Below, one piece after another: positions 50,081-61,308 of a stretch of DNA of 64,000 nucleotides (within the stretch, counting starts at the first letter, position 1; every line of letters starts with the position of its first letter). The position numbers and the translations under genes were made by a program. The notes under the pieces were generated by a model. That model was given only the letters and a program-made list of their open reading frames with translations, ran no database searches and had not been told where the DNA came from. Source of the stretch: Sipunculus nudus (taxonomy: Eukaryota > Annelida > Sipuncula > Golfingiida > Sipunculidae); the NCBI GenBank assembly GCA_026874595.1, contig CM049309.1, forward strand, positions 72,710,426-72,774,425, given 5' to 3'.

Positions 50081-51911
50081 TTGTAATTGTTAACTAATTA
50101 ATATGTTATGCATTTATAAAGTGTCTGCCCAGTCTTTGTGCTATATTTTATTTATTGTAGATATTGATTTGTTATTTTCTTTAAATGGCAAAATAATTGG
50201 CCTGACAAGGGAAATGTTGCACCAGTAATTTTAATACATGATATCATAAATAGTGGTTGTTGATGTGAGTTTAGTGCCCCCTTAATATTACAAAAAGTTA
50301 ATTATAATAAGTTGATCATGTACAGTGTGCTGCAGATGCTGATTGTGACATAATAATTTTCAAGAGCATTTTATTTATGTATGTTTGATCCTGTCCCTAG
50401 AGATTCTATGAAGTTGAGAAAATTTACAACTGAGGGTCCTTTATGTTTGTGGAGCTGTAGCCTTTGACCATATCAGAAGTGATTGTCAGGACATTTAGGG
50501 TTTTGTTATATAGCAGATGTTTTGTATATTCAAAATGTAATTGATTTGGACATAAAAATGGTGAGCATAATATAACCATCTGATATATGGTAGTAACTTG
50601 ATAAAATACAATCATCTGACTCTCCATATCCATGCTCCACAATGGTTGCATTTGAACATGTATGACCTTGGCACGTTTTTCAAGGTCACAGAGGTAATAG
50701 TCCTAAAAAGAGGTCAGCACAATAACTTGAAAGAACTAGATAACTGGCAGTTGACAAACAACTAAAGGTATCTGCCAAATCACAGAGGCATGGATAAAGT
50801 GATTCTTGGAATCTCTCCTAATGTGACAGCCATCCAAATCTGTAGCATCAGAGATTTCCAAGTATCCCAAGATGCACGGACAGACAAAACTAAAGATTAC
50901 TGTAGGTGGCACCACCAGTCACATGTACAAGATAATGCCACCCTAGATCTGTCATGTACAATTTCAGGCTTATACATTAAACCACTCCTGAGATTAATGT
51001 ATTGATGTATTTTACAGAAACATAGTACAGCATAGTACATTAAAAGAAGAGGTAATGTGTTAGCATGGCTTTCATTCACAATTGTAGGGATTATTAGATA
51101 TTTTATCGAGGGACAAGCATGTTATCACTGCCAGAAGGTAAAGCATGTTACATTTCACAATGTTTACCATTGGTGGGACTTGGATTTGAGCATTTGGCAG
51201 GGACACACCTTCCGTCCTGATCTGACACCATGAAAAAGGGAATGTGCCACTTTCATGCTGGATGTTGACACTTGTCTCTCCAAATAAACATTCTCTCCAA
51301 ATAAAAAATAGAACACTATTTGTATGTCCATGGCTGTACTTTAATTTCCAGACTGGATGTTGGAGATATTTATTAAATATTCAGCACCACTGCTGCCACT
51401 GTAGATTATCCTTGTGAAAGAGATAACTCAGATATCTTTTGGCATATTTAATTCAAATTTTGCTGATGCATAGATTTTGGTTTCAAGGTGAAAACTTTTT
51501 AAATTGGTACATTAAACTTTCCTAAAAGAGTTGCCTTCACCTTGTATTGGCCCATGGTAGGTGAAAATTTGCACTAAACCTTTGTCTCCAGAATAGTTAT
51601 GATGTATAATGGTTCTGAAATTTGTTATGGTTCAAGATAGTGGACAGCTATATCTTGTGCTTAGCACTGGTGCTACCATCTGCTGTATTTAGTTTCATTT
51701 TTTGTGCTATTTTACTGCAAAACTGTTAGATTTCTTTGAAAGTTTGCATGAACATATATGTGGGTCAGAGCTGCATCCTGGACAGATTAGTTTGACCTCA
51801 CATTATTTTCTGATTGATGTCAACACAGTTCTCCCACCCCTTCACTAGTGGATAAAATGGAGCAATCACAGTCATATTTTCATCACATTTTCTGTTTTTT
51901 TTCCCCACCAG

Positions 51912-51971
51912 GTGAAAGATGGAACACTGCTGAATGATGTATCACAAGGAATGAGCAGTTTTGCTTCTAAG
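51912..51971 (+). CDS. ARFGAP1: ARFGAP1 exon, ALPS2-like copy B
   Basis: A 60-nt, phase 0/0 exon encodes VKDGTLLNDVSQGMSSFASK. It is closer than copy A to the vertebrate ALPS2 segment, with the DVS.G.S..ASK pattern conserved. The Ser-rich polar face is typical of an ALPS helix, which folds on contact with curved, poorly packed Golgi membranes. The acceptor has a strong pyrimidine tract (TTTTTTTTCCCCACCAG) and the donor is AAG/GTACGT. An hAT MITE begins only 26 bp downstream of the donor site. Confidence 0.88.
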
Positions 51972-51997
51972 GTACGTTCGTTGTTCTGTGTTAGATA

Positions 51998-52581
51998 CAG
52001 TGATGTAGTTGAGTCCACACAATCCAAGTCCAAGTGCAAGACCGAGTCCAAGCTACTCAAGTCCGTGTCCAAGTCTGAGTCCTAGAAAATCAAGTCCAAG
52101 TCCACCTTCGAGTCTGAGTCTTATGGTCATTTAAACTCAAAACTTATCATGTGTACTTACATTATTTGGATATGCTTTTCACTTAAATGTTTAATTACAT
52201 TTAGCTCCTGATGCAGAGCTAAAGTATTCTATCTTGTATTTTAGTAGTATTTTGCACATGCATAAAAGTCTTATAGTATTTGGAGTTTTTTTCTGGAATT
52301 GAGATGGACTGGGCCTGATTTCTCAAGTCTGTACAAGTCCAAGTCCAGGAGCCTGTTGCAATAACATTTTATCGGACTTAAGCCTAGTAGCGGGCCTAAA
52401 TACCATTGTTACAATTGTGACATCATCATGGTTTGCCATAGTGACATATATATTATCCGGGGCTTAAGTCACCAACATGACTAAAGTCACCTTATTGCAA
52501 CAGACCCCAGGACCCTTGAGTCTGAAAATGGACTTGATTCTGGACTGGAGTTGGGGTCAAGATGCGAGTCTTGCATCACTT
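51998..52581. mobile_element. hAT-type MITE, copy 2, with nested MITE
   Basis: The ends CAGTGATGTA and TGCATCACTT are imperfect inverted repeats. They are flanked by GTTAGATA (51990-51997) and GTGAGATA (52582-52589), a 7-of-8 match expected for an aged hAT target duplication. The GAGTCC/AAGTCC-rich interior is shared with copy 1 at 28198. It is longer than copy 1 partly because another element is inserted at 52351. It lies 26 bp into an ARFGAP1 intron. Confidence 0.85.
52351..52506. mobile_element. MITE nested in the hAT MITE
   Basis: The ends GCCTGTTGCAATAA and TTATTGCAACAGACC are inverted repeats over about 13 bp. The insert is bordered by CCAGGA on both sides (52345-52350 and 52507-52512). 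Removing it restores the order seen in copy 1 of the host MITE, where the GAGTC...AAGGACCCTTGAGTCC run is uninterrupted. The element is about 156 bp and non-coding. The superfamily is not assigned. Confidence 0.8.
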
Positions 52582-52582
52582 G

Positions 52583-52662
52583 TGAGATAGGTGCATTACA
52601 CTGTGTTAGGTATGTACATTGTGAGATAGGTGCATTACACTGTGTTAGGTATGTACATTGTT
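52583..52662 (+). repeat. Two-copy 40-bp direct repeat
   Basis: The stretch beginning TGTGAGATAGGTGCATTACA and ending TATGTACAT occurs twice in immediate succession, with no mismatch seen, next to the MITE border. Its CTGTGTTAGGTA word resembles the flank on the other side of the MITE (CTGTGTTAGATA). Confidence 0.9.
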
Positions 52663-53859
52663 CAGTGTATGAGCTATGAAGATTGGGGCACTGAGTAAAT
52701 CATGATCTGTAATGCCCTGTCTGTCAAGTTTAATTTTGGAGCCAGACTCTGGGACAGTTTACTATTGCTTGGCAGATTAGCTTTTAGTTTGCCTCAGGGA
52801 ATGCTGATGTTGTGGCTGTATTCTGCTGAAACAGCGCTGCAAGCCTGGCTGTTTGATTACAAACTAAGATCCCTTAACACAGGGTGGGATTTCAATTTCA
52901 CATAGCCTTTGGGACCAGCAGATGAGCAATATTTTTTTTTAAAGTTTGATAGTTCTGAAAGGAAATCACTGTTCAGTCTGCAAGATTTACAAGCAATAAT
53001 GGTTATTAAATCAAATAAGTCTCATGTTGCAGGTGTTATAAAGAATAAGCCTGAAGCACAGAAAATGCCAGACTAATCAAGCAACAATGGCTATGAATTT
53101 ATTCTCATGTTACAAATGCCTGCCTGGTAAAGTATAAAAAGCTACAAATTATGGGAAAAGACAAAAAGCTTCAAGGATTATTGTTTCGTATTTTGTTTCA
53201 CATTACAGATTCATGCAATGCAGATGTTAACATTTAGAAAATTCACAGTAGATGAAGATACAAAATATGTGAATTTTAATGTCAGACTTGTAATTTAGGC
53301 AGAGCTGTCAATAATAATTAGTGCCATGGCTAGCGATAATGCTTATATGTAACCATACAGCCAAAAGTTGAATACTCTTGATTCCAATAAGTTTGTGATC
53401 TCAAGTTTCATGGATGATAAAAGATGTGTTGTTTTGTGTTATTCAGTTTTTAGGTTTTCATAATGAAAATTAGAAAAGAAGAATATGTTAAAAATAAATT
53501 AGAAAAAAAAATAAAGAAAATATAAGCCATAGGTAATCATGGATACTTTGAAAAGCCTACCTAAATGGAGAAACTAGTGATAAAATGAAAACTACAAGTG
53601 ACTGCCAGGTTTCTGTGACCCAAAAATTAAGGCAGATGAATAGAATCCTTCTTCCAGGGGGGTTATTAAAACTTTCCAGAGAGGGCTTAGTGGTATCTCC
53701 TGAACAGGCATATCAGGTGATCCCCCTCCCACACCCCGAAAAAGGGACATGCTTTATTTCTCACAGTGGAAACCTTAGACTCGAGCTTTCACATTCATCA
53801 GTTAGTTTCCTGCTTATGCCTCAACTACAAGAAGATTGTCTTGGGGCAATTCATGATTT

Positions 53860-55075
53860 ATCAACTGTTTTTAATTTGATACTGTATCATTCACATTTTA
53901 CTGTATTTTGAAACATTTCGACTTACAAGAATCTACCTATGTAAGGGTTTTATTCATTGATTTCAGCTCAGCCTTTAACAATATCCTTCCCCATAAATTT
54001 ATTGGAAAACTATCAAACTGGGTCTTAATATTAACATGTGTAACTGAATCTTAGACTTTTTAACAAATCGGCCTCAAGTGGTTAAGATTGGTAACATTAT
54101 TTCCGAAGAATTGGTCTTAAACAATGGAGCACCCGAAGGGTTGTGTGCTTTCACCAAAATTGTACTCTCTATTCACCTATGACTGTGTCTCTACTTCTGA
54201 TGATTGCCTCATTGTAAAATTTGCAGATGAAACAATAGTTCTAGGCTCATCTGGGGAAATAACGAAAGTGTTTACAGCAATGAAATTAAAACTAACTTTG
54301 TGGTGCTCTGAAAATAATCTGGAGTTAAATGTAAAGAAAACCAAGGAGATGATAATTGATTTTAGACAGAAGAAAACTGAAATATTACCCTTAGTAATTG
54401 AAGGCTCCCAGGTTGAAATCGTTGACTGTTTTAAATTTTTAGGAATGTTTATTTCTTCTGATTTGAAGTTTGCCGAAAATGTTAATTACTGCATAAAGAA
54501 GGCACAACAACATTTATTCTTTCTAAGGAACCTAAAAGATTTCAGGCTCAGTCAACCGATTTTATTAAAGTTTTATTGGGTGGTAATTCAATCCTGACGT
54601 TGTCAGTCACTGTATGGGGAGGCAGTATCACTGTCCAGGAAAGAAACTGTCTTTCGAGGGTAGTAAGAACAGCTGAGAGGATCATTGGGGTTCCTTGACC
54701 CACAGTTGACTCCATATTTCAAACATGATTGTTGAAGAAAGCAAACGACATAATAGAAGACTATAGTCATCTGGTGCACTATTTGTTTAAAAAAATGAAA
54801 ACGGGGGTTCGCTATAGGTCCCTATCAGGCAATTCCAAAAGAACTCAAACTAGCACTTATGCGTCAGCTCTTCGGGAATTAAATATATCACTTGCAGCAC
54901 AATGATCTAGTCAAACATTCTTAGTCATATGTCTTTTTTCAATACATAATTTTATTTTATTATTTCTTGTTTAATGTGTTTGTTTAAGCAAGCCACTCAA
55001 GCCAAATACTATTGTATGTGATGATTTTATAACATATAAATAGCAATAAACTATATCTTATCTTACCTTATCTAT
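53860..55075 (+). mobile_element. 5'-truncated, decayed non-LTR retrotransposon (reverse transcriptase part)
   Basis: Palm motifs of a LINE reverse transcriptase are readable in order: FIDFSSAFN (motif A, about 53958), NGAPEG followed by CVLSPKLYSLF (motif B, about 54123-54170), KFADET (motif C, about 54217), then NLELNVKKTKEM and FKFLGMFIS. Downstream the thumb/C-terminal pattern (VTVWGG, RTAERIIG) is seen in another frame. The second catalytic Asp of FADD is Glu here. At least three frame changes and several stops break it, so it is dead. The 3' end is an AATAAA-containing tail followed by TATCTTATCTTACC-type short repeats, typical of CR1/L2/Rex1-like LINEs. It lies in an ARFGAP1 intron in sense orientation. 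Confidence 0.88.
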
Positions 55076-55945
55076 CTTTATACTCTCATTGTTATCAATC
55101 TTCAGTCAAAATTTCAAGGCAGTTGCGCCATTGGTTCTTGAGATAAAGCTGGAAAGAATGACATTTGGACAAACAAAATGCCTGATAAGTATATTGATCA
55201 CCTGCCTTCGCTGCCTGCCTATGCAGGTCCATAATAATCAGTGCTCCATTCATAATAGAGTATTTTGTTAACCATAGTTAGATATTAATTGAGATTGGTA
55301 TATAAAGATGTGAGCAACAAGGGAAGCCGACTTTTAAGTTTATTCTACAGACAATATTTTGTCAGCTGCTACATGTAAAATTGTAATCTTCAAAGTCAAC
55401 AAAATTATAACTTTATCAAATAATGCTGTATTCCTGTTATTTTATAGCAGAGATTTTGAACTTTGCTCAGTTGCTCAAGGAAACGCTGCTACACATCTCT
55501 CTTCTAAACATCATCAGTTAAACATAATCCCAAAAGTGTTATCCCTCAAAGCCAACATAGACCACAGCATCTCTGTCAGTGAAAACATGTGAAAGGTGCA
55601 CTGACAAATCCTGCTGGGCAAAATACGTTCCCAGGGGTGATTCAACCAGAGTCAGGGATCCAGATAAGAAAAGAGTAAAAGAATTTAAAGAATGTGTTTT
55701 ACATGGGTGACCGGTGCACTGTCAGTAGGGAGGCATCGTTTGTCTTGTGCAAGTTAAATATATAAAGGTCAATGGGAAAACTGGGTCCATGAATTCATCC
55801 AAGTACCCTGGAACCAATGAAAAGTAATTCTTTTAAAGTTACTACCACAGATTGTTGAAAGATCATGTTTTTTCATAAACAAAGTACATTTGTAGATTTG
55901 GTTGGTAGATGAAAAGTTTGAAAATTTTTTCCCATTTTAGTTTTA

Positions 55946-55985
55946 TTAGCTCAGTTTACTGAATCATCTTGGCTTTAGCAGTGGC
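55946..55985 (+). mobile_element. Degenerate 5'-end fragment of family C
   Basis: TTAGCTCAGTTTACTGAATC and the following ATCTTGGCT resemble the left hairpin of family C, with several mismatches. Confidence 0.45.
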
Positions 55986-57084
55986 ATTCCATCTAGTGCT
56001 TTACTGAGTGTCATGACTCATCGATCACTTGCTGTGCACCTAAAATGTATGTCCTGAATTCTAGTAGTTTATGTGGATGCCAAATTTGTGTGCAGAGTTT
56101 GGCACTTGCAGCATTGTATTAAGTAGGAGCATTAGTATTAACAATATTTGGCCAGCTGGCAGAACAACGTAGCAACTGGTATTGACCAAACCAAAGATAT
56201 ATAGCAGAACATGGTAAATAGTTCTCATGGGTGATAGCTTTACAGGCACTGGTACATATATACAGTTGACTGGATGATGTATACAGGCTGAGAGGAGAAG
56301 CAGCAGGAGAAAGGGAATATTGCATGACGTATGATGCAGTGTTATCTGAAGCTCAAGGGGTGTGTGAATGCAGAAAATATACCATACTTTGTTTCTGTTC
56401 TGGTGGATATTTGATATGTCAGTCAGCAGTGATAGAAATCTATTGCAGTTTCTATATCACTGCACTTTGTGAAGTACAGTACTTTCATATTAATGTATAT
56501 GGACATATGGATGTGAACAAAGTCACTTGTGTCCACATATGCTTAGGCTTAGACATAAGAGATGAAGGTTACCGTTTGAATTTGACTTTGGAAGAAATAG
56601 TACAGCAATCATGTTTTTTTTAATGGTTTATACACAGCACTTAAAGTATCTACACCAGGTATTTAAGCACTGTTTGTGTGGCTTAGTTTGCTGGGCTTTG
56701 CCTCAAGAGGGCAGTAGAAAATGTCGGCCCAGTTGCCAGAGGTTTTGTGATTGGTTGCTTGATCAGCTGGAGTTAAGCACTCAGTTAATAACATGACGTG
56801 GAAGATTTTGTAAAAAAAGGTGATGAGGAAAGTGATGAATTAAAGAGATACATAATCATTGGTGTGGTAAAAGTTTTAGCAAAGAAAGACTTCCTTGTTT
56901 GTGTTCCTCCAGGAAATGCACTTCCTAGGCAGCAGTTTGCTGAATCAAGAACCAGTAAAACAGAGCAAAATATTAATTTAATATATTCCAAATATGTCAT
57001 TCATCTGGTACTGTAGCATTTGATTGTTTCTGATAGTGATATAAGATTTTTATACATTGACTTCTGTTTTTATATATACGGCAG

Positions 57085-57230
57085 GTGTCCAGTGTGAGCA
57101 TGAAGGGATGGAAAGACTTTTCCTCCCGATTCTCAGACAACAGGACGACTTTATCCTCAGCTGAGGGTGCCCCAGGAGAAGGTACATCACTGCTGGGCGG
57201 AGGTGGAGGTTCAAATCGCAGCGGTGCCAG
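57085..57230 (+). CDS. ARFGAP1: ARFGAP1 exon, KGW(K/R)D segment
   Basis: A 146-nt exon begins at phase 0 and ends at phase 2. It starts VSSVSMKGWKDFSSRFSD, matching the conserved segment that follows ALPS2 in vertebrates (Lys-Gly-Trp-Arg-Asp with an aromatic-rich follow-up). It then runs through a Ser/Thr-rich part into LLGGGGGSNRSGA. The acceptor is TATATATACGGCAG and the donor CAG/GTAACG. The glycine-rich linker agrees with the disordered C-terminal tail of the family. Confidence 0.88.
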
Positions 57231-58211
57231 GTAACGATCTGTACTCATCTGAAGCCATCTTCACCTGTGTAGAATACCATATTACCCTAGAAATCTGCAT
57301 TCTTAGGAATGCAAGCACCCGCCAAAGGTGTGTGGGGGGTCCCTATTGGGGATGGCTTATTCCTGAAATGCCCTGAAAATTTCATGAAATTCCATTCATG
57401 ATTACTTGAGTTATGTTGGGAACAAACAAACACACACACAATTGGGTAAGAATACATATCCTTCTGGCGGAGGCAAACAACTCTCTTTAGTATATGGTGT
57501 TACACTATACCACAAAGATGATTCTTTATCTTCTTTGAGTGTTTCTTTTCTCTATGAGGTCTTGTACATAAGTAAAATAATGCTCTTCTGTAACTCTATA
57601 AGAGTCATCTGGCTTTTCTTTTTTTATTGTGCTAGAATCAGATATTACACAGACAGGCTAGTGTATATGGGTTCTAAATATATAATCTGTTTACTGACCC
57701 AAGTGTACCTTATTGAAGTTTTCTAAGATGAAAATGCACCATACAGTCTTTGAAACATCACTCCATCATTCATAGTTTAACATCAGTAACTCATTGTTAT
57801 CATCATATCACAGGAGCTGCATTTGTTCATGTGTCCATTATTGTGTAGATATTGTTTGATTTGATTTCTCAGCAACTAGACCTGAGTCAGACCAGTTAGC
57901 TTTAAGGGGCTTGAAGTTTTGTTTTCTTCAAGATTTGATGCAAACATGTAATGAAGGTTTCATCGTTGAAAACCTAAATGGCTTATGACCATTTACAGAT
58001 CCAAAATTCTACCTTATTTAACAGATGATATTTTCAGAACAGGCAACCAATTGTTTTACACACATTCATTAACCCCCTACCCAGTAACTGTCCTTTGATG
58101 CTTTCCTAAATGCAGACAAAAGAGAGATGTGTAAGTAAATGATTATTACACATATTATTGAATTAAGGGTGTGTGTAAAACAGTGTCATCTTCTGGGTTT
58201 CTTTTCTTCAG
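57231..58211 (+). other. ARFGAP1: ARFGAP1 intron, 0.98 kb (contains candidate microexon)
   Basis: The GT...AG intron can be read as one intron, or as two of 885 and 81 bp around the 15-nt candidate exon at 58116-58130. No repeat family is recognised in it. Confidence 0.7.
58116..58130 (+). CDS. ARFGAP1: Candidate 15-nt ARFGAP1 microexon
   Basis: ACAAAAGAGAGATGT is framed by an acceptor (TTTCCTAAATGCAG) and a consensus donor (GTAAGT). Its length is a multiple of three. Both flanking exon borders are phase 2, so insertion keeps the frame and replaces one Ser by Arg-Gln-Lys-Arg-Asp-Val. The downstream intron would be 81 bp. Tissue-specific ARFGAP1 isoforms made by small exon changes are known in mammals, but this exon is predicted from sequence only. 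Confidence 0.45.
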
Positions 58212-58271
58212 TTACCAGGCCTTAGTATCAGATACTAGTGTCACCCCACCACGGATAAACCTAGATCTCAG
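58212..58271 (+). CDS. ARFGAP1: ARFGAP1 exon, Ser-Tyr-Gln segment
   Basis: A 60-nt exon, phase 2 at both borders, reads (S)YQALVSDTSVTPPRINLDL when joined to the previous exon. The Ser-Tyr-Gln start recalls the same position of the vertebrate protein. The acceptor is strong (GGTTTCTTTTCTTCAG) and the donor is CAG/GTAATA. The frame is closed by stops outside the exon, and the phase match with 57230 supports it. The remaining C-terminus lies further downstream. Confidence 0.75.
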
Positions 58272-58925
58272 GTAATACATAGCTGGAGCCAAATATAGTC
58301 AGGGCCCTGGTACTCATTAATTTACTCTTCTCAGTTTGGCCAGTGAATGGCTGTTAACACCGTAGATGGATTTTATTTTGGAGGTAGTCTCCCAGCAAAT
58401 GTAGACTCCTAGACACTGGTTCCTTTCTTGGTTATCATTTTATCATCATTTGCTAGCCTTGATTTGCTGAAAGCATACCAGAATAAAGGATTATTGGATG
58501 AGGTTAGAAAAGTAATAGCAACTGAAAGGAATGGAGCATTTACTTTATTGATATATCTAAACAGGATGTGTCCAGTGGGGTACAATAGGAATAATGTGGA
58601 TTTATTGTAATTCATACTTAAAATGACAAGCAGCACCATCTAGTGATCTGTTGTAAAATCTAGTATCCTCAAAGGAAGCCTTCAAAGAGTAAACTTCCTC
58701 TGTTTCCATTAAGAAATTATCTCATTTAAGATCTCATATTTTATGCTGAAGTTTTATTTGTATTCCTACTCCCACATTCTTACTATGTCTGAAGCTGTAT
58801 TTTTAAATTAACACAGGGAAGAAGAGTGTGCTGTTATATATAAATTTATCTTTCTTAAGGACAATACAAAAATTTTATGTGAAAAATTAGTAGTTTAATT
58901 TGTAGATGTAAAAAGACACATTTAT
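58272..58925. other. Downstream intronic sequence, nothing recognised
   Basis: No exon or repeat family is recognised. Short frames on both strands at 58409-58639 have no support. Confidence 0.45.
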
Positions 58926-60988
58926 TGTATCCCAAGACAAAGTCGGGGGATACTTAGTTTTCATACCGGTCCCGCCGCTGCCGCCGCATATAAATCTTGT
59001 TTGCGCGATGACTCAAAATATATTTCACGGATCTTTACCAAACTTGGTATATGTATAGATATGGGTGAGAGGACGACGCCTTTTTAAAATGAGGTCTTGA
59101 CCTTGACTAGGAGAGTGTCCTTGACCTTGAATAGGTCCAGTTTTGGGCAAAATCACACAAATTCTTAAATATCTCAAGAAATCTTGCATGGATTGATCCC
59201 AAAATCAAGTTGATGGAAGATCATGGATAGGGTTGTCATTTTCCAGAAACTGGTGGTGCCACCTATTATTCTTTACTTGTTTTTGTGCCGTTTAATACCC
59301 CCAAAATTGCAACTTGACAGTACTGTGAGCATTATAAGTCAAAAACTAATGGACAGATTTCTTTCATATTATGCATATACATAGATATGGGTTATGGGAT
59401 CATGTTCATTTAAAATTGGGGTCATGACCTTTCCTTTGAGAGTGGCCTTGACCTTGAATATTGCCATATATGGTGAAAATCACACAAAATCATTAATTTC
59501 TCAATAAGGGATGCATTGATTGGTCCAAAAATCAACTTGACCTAAGATATTGGATAGTAAGGTCATGTACCGGAAACAGGTGGCGCCACCTGTTATTCTT
59601 TTACTTGTTTTCGTGCCGTTTAATACCCCCATCATTGCCACATAACAGTACTGTGAGCATTATAAGTCAAAAACTAATGGACAGATTTCTTTCATATTAT
59701 GCATATACATAGACATGGGTTATGGGATGATGTATATATAAATTGGGGTTATAACCTTTCCTATTAGAGTGCCCTTGACCTTGAATATTGCCATATATGG
59801 TGAAAATTATACAAAATCATTAATATCTCAATAAGGGAAGCATGGATTGGTCCAAAAATCAACTTGATCAAAGATCTTGGATAGGGTTGTCATGTTCCAG
59901 AAACTGGTGGTGCCACCTATTATTCTTTACTTGTTTTTTTGTGCCGTTTAATACCCCCAAAATTGCAACTTGACAGTACTGTGAGCATTATAAGTCAAAA
60001 ACTAATGGACAGATTTCTTTCATATTATGCATATACATAGATATGGGTTATGGGATGATGTTCATTTAAATCAGGGTCATGACCTTTCCTGTGAGAGTGG
60101 CCTTGACCTTGAATATTGCCATATATGGTGAAAATCACACAAAATCATTAATATCTCAATAAGGGATGCATTGATTGGTCCAAAAATCAACTGAAGATCT
60201 TGGATAGTGTTGTCATGTACCGGAAACTGATCGCGCCACCTGTTATTCTTTTACTTGTTTTTGAGAGAGGAATATCTCAAAAAGGATTTATAATATGAAT
60301 TTTATTTCTTCGGTGCTGATGTATATTAACAAAATCTTGTTCAAGTTTGAACATGGGTGACTTTGACTTATTTTTGGTTGTTTAAGAGTGAATTAAAGAA
60401 AAACCTTAGAAACTTATTTCTCAGGAACCACTTGGTGGACTGTTATAAAACATGCTATGATTATTAACACTGATGGTCTGTAACTGCTGCACGAGTTTTG
60501 GGGTGCCACCTCCAATTTCTGAATTTAAAAGAATTTTTATCAGATTTTTCAATTTTGGCCTTGTGAGCAGGATATCTCCAAAAGTATGCAACACAGGAAT
60601 TTCTTTTCTTTGATGCTGATACATATCAACAAAATCTCTGTCAAGTTCAAAGATGGATAACCTTGACCTAATTCTCAAGGTCATAGAGCTTATAATAGAA
60701 AAAACCTAGGAGCTTATTTCTCAGGAACCACTGGATGGATTGTTTTGGAATGTGGAATGGTCATTGGCCTTTATGATCTCTTTAGTGCTGCGTGACTTAC
60801 AAAGACTGGAGCCAGACTTGCAAAGTTACTATATACCTCTCTAGTTCCAATTCACAACTTGAACAAGATATATGTACAGATATACATCCTTGTGAGAACA
60901 AATAATACATGAATACTTGTTACTGTTATCACCCATAAATACTGCTCTTTTGGCTGAGGGCTTTTGTCAGCTTTTGCTGATATTCTAG
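58926..60988 (+). mobile_element. HINE-like element, family P3 (complete)
   Basis: The left end TGTATCCCAAGACAAAGTCG is closed by GGGGATAC, forming a GTATCCC...GGGGATAC hairpin. A CCGCCGCTGCCGCCGC stretch follows. The right end has TCAGC-TTTT-GCTGA, then TATT and CTAG (60985-60988) next to T. The core holds three units of 328 bp (AGTCAAAAACTAATGGACAG at 59337, 59665 and 59993). The palindromic motif or its variants occur at 59252, 59579, 59906 and 60229. Fragments of the left end occur at 5527 and 46259. A minus-strand frame of 87 codons at 60421-60684 is a by-product. Confidence 0.82.
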
Positions 60989-61308
60989 TTTTCAACTTAT
61001 AATTAGAAGAGACTGTTTCTCTGAACTGACTTGCTGATTAATTTTGTTAAACTCAGTCACTCATCTGAAGATTGAACTAATTTAATAGAACTTGGCACAT
61101 GTGTGTTATTTTTTCATACCTAGGCTGTGATTATTGACGGTGCCCTAGCCACATTTTTGTGACTTAAAGTCACCAACCTCTCCTGAACTGTGCCTGGAGC
61201 ATTCATTAACTGAGCTTGGGTACTTCTCATTAGCAGATATATGTCCTGTGACTGGGATAATAACAGCCTTGCACTGGAGGTTTCTTGTTTTATCCGTCTT
61301 CCTTTTAG

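Larger units (their letters stand above)
47256..51911 (+). other. ARFGAP1: ARFGAP1 intron, 4.66 kb
   Basis: The intron holds a CA-rich microsatellite (about 48003-48040), a long TA microsatellite (49746-49822) and a unique block at 49823-50080 discussed separately. The remaining sequence shows no recognised gene. It separates the two ALPS2-like exons. Confidence 0.75.
51972..57084 (+). other. ARFGAP1: ARFGAP1 intron, 5.11 kb
   Basis: The intron is GT...AG and contains the hAT MITE with its nested insert, the LINE and a short family C left-end fragment at 55946-55985. The rest (52663-53859 and 55076-57084) shows no recognised gene or RNA. Confidence 0.75.

Noticed and set aside
54124-54597. 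157-codon frame as a functional host gene
   Set aside because: It is the middle of a LINE reverse transcriptase with the motif order A-B-C; frame breaks on both sides and a changed catalytic residue show a dead copy.
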